Origin: Costus lasius
Lineage: Eukaryota > Streptophyta > Magnoliopsida > Zingiberales > Costaceae
Direction of reading: 5' to 3'
Assembly (NCBI GenBank): GCA_027563935.2
Contig: CM050449.1
Coordinates: forward strand, 85,529,178-85,593,177
Length of the DNA: 64,000 nucleotides
In this document: positions 57,881 through 64,000 of the stretch, piece by piece
Layout: every line of letters starts with the position of its first letter
Numbering within the stretch: the first letter of the stretch is position 1
Notes under the pieces: model-generated
Told to the model about the DNA's origin: nothing
Seen by the model: the letters and a program-made list of their open reading frames with translations, nothing else
The model's database searches: none
Made by a program: the position numbers and the translations under genes

Positions 57881-57887
57881 TCAAAAT

Positions 57888-60800
57888 TTGCAAGCCCATA
57901 ACACAATGATAGCTACTTCAAACAATGATGATGCATATTCGTCCACATCTTGGTACCCAAATTCTAGAGCTACTCATCATGTCACACCCGACCACAATAT
58001 TTTATCTGAAGTCATGCCATATCAAGGGCCCGACACCGTCAACATAGGCAACAGACAAGGTTTGCAAATTACAAATCTTGCTAAATCACATTTATTTTCG
58101 CCTTCTCGTTCTTTTTACATGTGCAACGTTCTTCATGTTCCTGATATCACTAAAAATCTTCTTTCTGTTCGTCAATTTTCTCTTGATAACAATGTGTATT
58201 TTAAATTTCATCCACATGACTTCTTTGTGAAGGATCGAACCACAAGGTTGACTTTGCTCAAGGGCAGCATCAGAAATAATCTTTATCACATCTCACCACC
58301 ATCTTTAGCCATTCATGTTGGAGAACTTACCAGTGCATCTTCTTGTCATGCTCGTCTTGGTCATCCATCTCTTCGTATCATTCATCAAGTTGTTAATAAG
58401 TATGGACTTCCTATCAATTCAAAGTCTATAGCATCTCGCTGTCAATCATGTATGGAGGCAAAGAGTCATAAGCTTCCTTTTATTTCTTCTAATTATGTAT
58501 CATCATTTCCCCTTGAAATTATACATTCAGACGTTTGGGGTCCTACCCCTATTTTATCAACTAATGGTTATTCTTATTATGTTTCATTTATTGATCATTT
58601 TAGTAAATACACTTGGTTTTTTCCTATGCAACGCAAATCAGATCTTACAAATATCTTTTGTCATTTTCAAAAACATGTCGAACGTCACTTGGGTCAAAAA
58701 ATCTTATCTCTTCATTCTGACTAGGGAGGTGAATTCAAGGTCTTCATCATCATCTCAATACACATGGAATTACTCATCGTGTCTCCTGTCCTCACACTCC
58801 AAAACAAAATGGCTCCGCCAAACGAAAACATAGACACATAGTCGAGACTACTCTCACTCTAATACGACATGCCTCTATTCCTCCATAATATTGGGATGAT
58901 GCTGTTTCTACAACTGTCTATCTCATCAACCGTCTTCCTACACCACTCCTTCACAATAAAAGCCCGATTGAAATACTTTATCATCGTCCTCCAGATTATA
59001 TGTTTCTTCGTGTCTTTAGTTGCGCATGTTATCTTTGGCTGCGTCCTTACACCAAACACAAACTCCAACCTCGTTTTTTTACTATGTGTTTTCTTTGATT
59101 ACAGTAATTTGCACCATGGTTATCATTGTTTACATATACCGACCGAGCGGATCTATGTTTCCCGATATGTTGCTTTGGATGAATCTATATTTCCCTTTGT
59201 AGCACAGATGCCTTCTGATGTTCCCTCTCCAAGATCACCAATCTCTACAACTACAATTTATCATGGAATTCTTGGAGTGGCTCCATCTCGCATGCATACA
59301 ACTAGTTCCAATGCAGCTTCCTCATCTATGAGAGACACTAATCTCATCGAAGAAGCACATTCTCCAACATCCACTGATGGATTCTCTTCTCTTGCAGCAT
59401 CTTCTTCCAATCAAAGATTATCATATGAGCCAAAATCTCCATCATTCAATGATGCTCCTTCTCCAAATACCAACACACCCCCACGTTGCACTAGGACAAT
59501 CCAAGATATGTACAATAGTATTGTTCCTATTCAGACAACAAGGCATAATCTCCCTCAAGCATTGATAGCCTCTATACCACCCAATGAACTAACATGCTTC
59601 TCTCAAGCAAATAAAGATCCAGTGTGGAGAATAGCTATGGCTACTAAATTTGATGCTCTTTTTCGCAATAACACTTGGACTCTTGTTCCACGGCAATCAT
59701 CTATGAATGTTATAGGTTGCAAATGGGTTTTTCGCTTAAAATACAAAGCCGACGGCACTATTGAAAGACATAAAGCTTGTCTCGTTGCAAAAGGTTTTCG
59801 TCAACAACATGGTGTTGATTTCCATGATACCTTTAGTCCTATTGTCAAAATAACTACCGTTCGTCTATTGCTTTCTATAGCAGTTAGCTACAAATGGTCT
59901 ATTCGCCAACTAGATGTTTCTAATGCTCTTCTGCATGGCAACCTTGAAGAAAATGTACTTATGGAACAACCACCTGGCTTTCAACACCATAATTTCCGGA
60001 TTATGTTTATCATCTTCAACGTTCATTATATGGTCTTCGTCAAGCACCAAGAGCTTGGTTTTATTGTCTAAGTAGCTGGCTACAACTTCAAGGTTTCTTA
60101 GGCTCTAAAACCGATACTTCACAATTCTATTTTTGCAAGTCCTCCTTAATGATTTATATATTTGTTTATGTGGATGATATTCTTATCACCGGTACTAACT
60201 CGGGCTTCATTAATGAATTAATCTTATCTCTTGGAAAGGAGTTTGCCATACGTGATTTAGGGCCTGCCTCATTCTTCTTAGGCATTGAGTTATGCTCTCA
60301 TCCTGATGGTTGTCTTCTATCACAAAGCAAGTACATTACTGGCATTCTTCAATGTGCTAAAATGGATGGTGCTCGCCCAGTCTCTACACCTATTGCTACT
60401 ACACCAAGCTCTTCATCTTCTAATCATCCACTTGCGGATCCCACATTATACAGAAGCATAGTTGGAGCTTTGCAATATGTTACTATCACACGACCTGTTA
60501 TCACATATATTGTAAATCAGGTTTGCCAATTTATGCACAATACCACTTACCTACATTGGGACATGGTCAAACGAATTCTTCAATTTTTCAAAGGCACCAT
60601 ACTTCATGGACTCCTTCTATATCGCAATTCATCACGTGACCTAAATGTTTATAGTGATGCTGATTGGGCCGGATCGTCTGAAGATCGAAGATCCACTAAT
60701 AGATTTGCAATTTTTCTTGGTGAAAATCTTATATCATGGAATTCTAAAAAGCAACAAACTCTCTCTCAGTCCAGCACAGAAGCTGAATGCAAAGCCCTTG

Positions 60801-61100
60801 CCAATGCTATTGCAGAAGTCATTTGGATACAATCTCTTCTCACTGAACTTCATCTATCTTCTACTCAAGTTCCAACATTATGGTGTGATAATATTGGTGC
60901 CACTTATTTGGCTGCTAATCCTGTCTTCCACGCTTGCACTAAACACGTGGAAATAGATTTTCATTTTGTTTGAGAACGTGTAGCTATGCGGCAGCTTCTG
61001 GTTTCTTATATCTCCACGCATGATCAAATTGCTGATATCTTCATGAAGCCTCTTACACGTATCAAGTTTCAGCATTTGCTAGCCAAACTTAACGTTCATC
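57888..61100 (+). pseudogene. Copia I pol (protease, integrase, RT, RNase H)
   Basis: Protease region TSWYPNSRATHHVTPD has lost the catalytic Asp (Asn) and Gly (Arg). GAG-pre-integrase is SSCHARLGHPSLRI with CQSCMEAKSHKLPF. Integrase has HSDVWGPTP and HSD followed by TAG at 58722 in place of Trp (HSD-stop-GGEF), then frame changes through 58870. RT has [32 protein letters not shown], a frameshift near 60010, and an intact YVDDILITGTN box. RNase H has [27 protein letters not shown] and WCDNIGATYLAANP, then TGA at 60971 and QIADIFMKPL. Not functional. Confidence 0.88.
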
Positions 61101-61125
61101 CTTCTCCGTTAAGTTTGCGGGGGGC

Positions 61126-61380
61126 AGTTAACGATAATGACAGTAAGGATTGATATTGTTTCCAAAATCAATCCTTAACATATTTAGCAGCAACGAGCAC
61201 AATCGTGGACAATCTGCACGATTGCAATATCTTCTTATTTTGCAACAGAATTATATTCATACACAATTAAAGGGATTGATTTCATCAATGTAACATTATA
61301 AATTGTATTCTTTGCCGATTGTAAATACAACAACGATTACTTTCTTCTCTATTCTTCTCTATCTCTCTTCAATCTTATCA
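61126..61380 (+). repeat. Copia I 3' LTR
   Basis: 255 bp, pairs with 56373-56628. Its first base pair is AG rather than TG. The ATAAT duplication follows. Confidence 0.88.
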
Positions 61381-61424
61381 ATAATAAGCAGCGAGAAGTG
61401 AAGATAGAGATAACTATTCCTTAC

Positions 61425-61642
61425 TGCTGCCTTTGAATCTAGTAACAACAGTGGTCAAGAAATCGAGGCATTTCTTAGCGCCGGTTCTCATGTAAGCTAC
61501 AGTTGTGGCAGCTAGAGAACTCAAGAAACTCCCATCTATCGATTGAAGCTTAAGAATTTTCTCCCATTGCACCACTTCTTGGAATGTGTTGAGTGTGTAG
61601 AGCAAGGTTGTGTGCACTGAATGCATCACCTCCACTAGAATC
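61425..61642 (-). pseudogene. Copy 1 exon 2
   Basis: Contains VEVMHSVHTTLLYTLN, QWEKILKLQSIDGSFLSSLA and KKCLDFLTTVVTRF, the conserved gamma-domain segment of diterpene synthases. Compared with copy 2 the splice acceptor AG has become CG. Donor GTAAGG is intact. Confidence 0.88.
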
Positions 61643-62005
61643 CGACAGCAAATATGTGCTTTCTTTAATAATAATCATAGTTGAGGTACCCTATACATGT
61701 TAAAATTAATAAGTTAAATTGAGGATTACATTTTTCCCTAATTTTACTTGCAATTTTTCTTCTATTTTCTGTAGCCTAGGTTTAGTTGCCATTTTATTTT
61801 ATTTTTCCAGGTTTTTTTTTTCACTACATTACTAATCCGTTTTGGCTTTTGTGTAGAGTTTCAATGTTCTTATATGCAAGCTTGTTGTCCCTTTAATGGA
61901 CTTGCTTGAGGGTTTGATGAAAAATCTCAAGTGCTTATTCTTCACAAGGTTTCTCATGAGGCCAAAAATTTGAGTCTTTTGATTAAACTGTCAAGCTTAT
62001 TTGTC

Positions 62006-62023
62006 ATATATATATATATATAT
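62006..62023. repeat. TA microsatellite
   Basis: Nine AT units within intron 1 of copy 1. Confidence 0.9.
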
Positions 62024-62059
62024 TTTTATTTTTTTATCTTAGCTTATCTCCTATTTAGA

Positions 62060-62545
62060 GCCGATAATTTAGGACAGTGGGTCATAAATGGGTTGTGTCA
62101 GCTGTGACCCATGACCCGTGACCCAATTAAGCCAACCTGAACATGACCCATTTAATTAATTGAGTCAAACTATCTAACACTAACACGACTCGAATATAAT
62201 TGGGTCAACCTGACATGATCCGAATAACTCATTTATCATTCATATTTTAAACATAAATAATAAATTGATAAAAATTCTATTAGAATTAATAAAACTTTGA
62301 GCTTATATGTGAGCCAAAATCTAGGTTAAAAGATAATTAAAAGATATTTGAGTTTATGGGCTAGCAATGAGAGTTAGGTGAGCCTATATTTAAATTTTTT
62401 TATATATAAATATATAATATAATTGGGTTAAGCAGGTCAACCAGACGGGTTGATCTGTTTATAACCCGAATACGATTATGGCTAACCCGAACCTGCCTAA
62501 TTTTGTGTTGAGTCGGGTTGGATCAAGTTTTGCCTATTCCCCTCT
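62060..62545. repeat. MITE-like segment rich in GGGTCA / TGACCC
   Basis: Begins GGACAGTGGGTCATAAATGG and ends near TCGGGTTGGATCAAG, with many short GGGTC, GACCC and ACCCG motifs in both orientations, the pattern of plant MITE remnants. Terminal repeats and target duplication not resolved. Confidence 0.35.
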
Positions 62546-62669
62546 AAAATTAAAATTCAAGCTGGACTTGTAAATTAAAAGAAAATTATAATATTTTTAG
62601 GACTAAATTAATTGGAGCTAAAGTTAAAAGGGCCCGTATTAAAAATACCCCGACAAATTGATTAATTAC

Positions 62670-62853
62670 CTGCTAATCTTCTTCTCCCTCAACTTGATGA
62701 TGTTCTTTAAGTACGGACGATGATAAGGCAGATCAATTCCTAGGTTCTTGGCTTCCTTCAACATAGCAGGAACTGCAATTTCGAAACCACAAGATTTCTG
62801 GCGCTCGCTTTCCTTATCAAGCTATTCGACATGGCTTCTCAATAAATTGAGAC
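62670..62853 (-). pseudogene. Copy 1 exon 1: N-terminal domain
   Basis: Reads SCGFEIAVPAMLKEAKNLG and IDLPYHRPYLKNIIKLREKK, matching the class II diterpene synthase block before the IPxEVMHS motif. Acceptor TATAG/G and donor CAG/GTAATT are intact. TAG at 62822-62824 replaces an expected Gln codon (VE-stop-LDKES). Earlier exons are not found: the 3' end of copy 2 lies about 80 bases upstream. Confidence 0.8.
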
Positions 62854-62933
62854 CTATAAATATATTAAATAAATCAATACATTGCACTATTATTATTACT
62901 ACTACTTTTATTTGTTAATACGTTTGTTGACAA

Positions 62934-63948
62934 GGTCTACTCCATAATGGTCCAAGTACTCCCTTGCTTCAAGCCTCTGGAAACTACTTCTCCATGGATG
63001 CTTCAATGCACGGCTCACCTCTTTGTCTAAAGCCTTCTTCAATGACTACTTGTCCTTGTGTTCATTTTTTTCCACGCAATCCTTTAAGTATCGTTTCACA
63101 AAAGATTTAGCTTCCTTAAGTATTTTCTCACCGGGGAATGCGATCTTGGTAAAGCGGTAGAGGTTGAACATGTCGGAGATAGCTCGGTGTGTCTGCCCGG
63201 CCATGCATACGAAGCTGCCATCCCCGTCCCGAAAGTACTCTAACATATCTACCCCATGAAAAACTTGTATCATTTGGCGGGGTGGGGACGCGGATATGTA
63301 GTGGTAGGAATTAAACCTGAGGAGATAGGGTAGCCATGCAACCTTATCAAACGAAGTGCCATGCATGTGCAATCAATGTCGGTGATCGGCTGGCCTCTTC
63401 CCCACGCTATGCCCTGCTTCCCCATGTTTCTAGAGATGAAACATCTGGTCTTTAATGAACTTTGTATAGAGGGGATGAAGAAATATCTGAGTGCGTTCTA
63501 CTGTACCTGTCGACATAATCAAGAGCATCAACGGTTTCCTTGGTGAAGTGGTACCCTATTCCGAGCCTCTCGATGGTGTCAATGGCCCAGAGGTGTTCGA
63601 AGAGGTCAACTGGGTATTGGGACGGTGCTGATGATCCGAGTTGAATGTATCAATTAATCTTTCTTTGTTTGTTGGAATCATAATTCATAACTAGTAAGAA
63701 ATCACTCGGAGAAAAATAGCCATTGCTTACCGCTACCTCCGAATCTACTAATTACATTTGTCAGGAAATCAAGGCATTTCTTATCACCGGTTTTCATATA
63801 GGCTGCAGCTGTGGCAGAAGGAGAACCTAAGAAACTCCCGTCTACAGATTGCAATTTAATAATTTTTTCCCATTGCACTTTTTCTCGGAACGCTTCCTTT
63901 GTGTAGAGCAAAGTTGTATGAATTGAATGCATAACCTCCACCGGGATC
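62934..63948 (-). pseudogene. Class II-type diterpene synthase pseudogene, copy 2 (5' end beyond window)
   Basis: Minus-strand exons: 63731-63948 (VEVMHSIHTTLLYTKEAF, LQSVDGSFLGSPSATAAAYM), 63507-63627 (APSQYPVDLFEHLWAIDTIE), 63317-63429 (QGIAWGRGQPITDIDCTCMA, RLIRLHGYPIS) and about 62934-63248 (MLEYFRDGDGSFVCMAGQTH, DMFNLYRFTKIAFPGEKIL, then DKEVSRALKHPWRSSFQRLE, REYLDHYGVD). Splice sites between these exons are all GT/AG. TAG at 63046-63048 replaces the conserved Trp. DxDD is DIDC at 63369-63380. Homology stops after HYGVD at about 62934: the alpha domain is missing and exon 1 of copy 1 begins about 80 bases further on. In relatives the gene would make a bicyclic diphosphate from geranylgeranyl diphosphate in the plastid; this copy cannot. 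Confidence 0.87.
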
Positions 63949-64000
63949 CTGCAACTCTGTGATCACTGTTATCTTTAAGTCCTTCTAATAGCATGAGTAA

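Larger units (their letters stand above)
56373..61380 (+). mobile_element. Copia I, plus strand, full-length but decayed
   Basis: 5008-bp Ty1/copia element with LTRs 56373-56628 and 61126-61380, target duplication ATAAT (56368-56372 and 61381-61385), primer-binding site at 56629 and purine tract GCGGGGGGCAG. It lies in the intron between exons 2 and 3 of the diterpene synthase pseudogene, opposite to it in orientation. Same family as copia II. Confidence 0.93.
61646..62669. other. Intron 1 of copy 1 with MITE-like insert
   Basis: About 1 kb between exons 1 and 2 of the diterpene synthase pseudogene. It contains a TA microsatellite (62006-62023) and the GGGT/ACCC-rich segment below. No gene. 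Confidence 0.6.
37253..62853 (-). pseudogene. Class II-type diterpene synthase pseudogene, copy 1, exploded by retrotransposons
   Basis: Minus-strand exons in the right order and orientation, from the N-terminal domain at 62853 to the stop at 37253, form one copalyl diphosphate synthase/kaurene synthase-like gene stretched over 25.6 kb. The recognised exons total roughly 1.3 kb. Copia I sits in the intron between exons 2 and 3, copia II within exon 5, and copia III within exon 6. Damage: nonsense at 62822 (exon 1), 41494 (exon 5) and 37337 (last exon); exon 2 acceptor AG changed to CG; exon 3 donor GT changed to AT; 1-base insertion in exon 5; 24-base loss in exon 4. The exons expected between 37924 and 37516, which carry the second metal-binding motif in class I enzymes, are missing. 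DxDD reads DLDN. Product would have been plastidial in normal relatives; no transit peptide exon is seen. Confidence 0.85.

Noticed and set aside
63020..63052. Tiny intron spanning the Trp-position stop in the diterpene synthases (GT present in both copies)
   Set aside because: The only AG nearby would give an intron of about 23 bases, and the codons after the stop match the conserved protein, so the stop is real.

Overview
This window is nuclear DNA of a flowering plant: it is almost entirely nested LTR retrotransposons, with the broken remains of two plant diterpene synthase genes. Evidence for a plant is the class II diterpene synthase exons with GT/AG introns, the Athila, chromovirus and Ty1/copia lineages, and primer-binding sites of plant initiator-Met and Asp tRNA type. 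The low-GC terpene synthase exons do not let me name a family or species. No intact cellular gene, rRNA, tRNA, CRISPR array or prokaryotic feature was found.

Layout. (1) 1-1732: left-truncated minus-strand TR-GAG-like element (partial gag, primer-binding site, partial LTR). (2) 1733-1890: G/C-rich MITE-like patch. (3) 1915-10927: plus-strand Athila (Ty3/gypsy) remnant with pol, an ORF1/env-position gene and a 3' LTR; ORF1 is split by a solo LTR (5748-7705). (4) 10928-27633: minus-strand non-autonomous TR-GAG-like element with an open gag-like gene; its 3' LTR is split by a young 9.1-kb copia element A (11416-20510). (5) 27634-31612: minus-strand chromovirus pol fragment bounded by a 130-bp direct repeat. 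(6) 31613-35600: another gypsy element split by a 3.1-kb element carrying only gag and protease (31931-35078). (7) 37253-62853: one minus-strand diterpene synthase pseudogene (copy 1) spread over 25.6 kb by three retrotransposon insertions: copia III (38266-41220) and copia II (41628-55882, itself split by element B, 43260-52360) in coding exons, and copia I (56373-61380) in an intron. (8) 62934-63948: a second, 3'-truncated diterpene synthase (copy 2) in tandem just upstream of copy 1 and running off the window.

How it fits together. Target-site duplications (ATAAT, ATGAT, GCTTT, CTCTC, CAGCG/CAACG) give the nesting order: diterpene synthases, then copia I, II and III, then B inside II; and TR-GAG, then A. 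Elements A and B are sisters with nearly identical LTR pairs and few stops, so they are the youngest insertions. The TR-GAG elements share control sequences with Athila (LTR start, purine tract region, 3' noncoding motif, and a hairpin with a compensatory base-pair change), which suggests Athila-type enzymes mobilised them. Both diterpene synthase copies carry a nonsense change at the same Trp codon by different substitutions, and both lack the last Asp of the DxDD motif.
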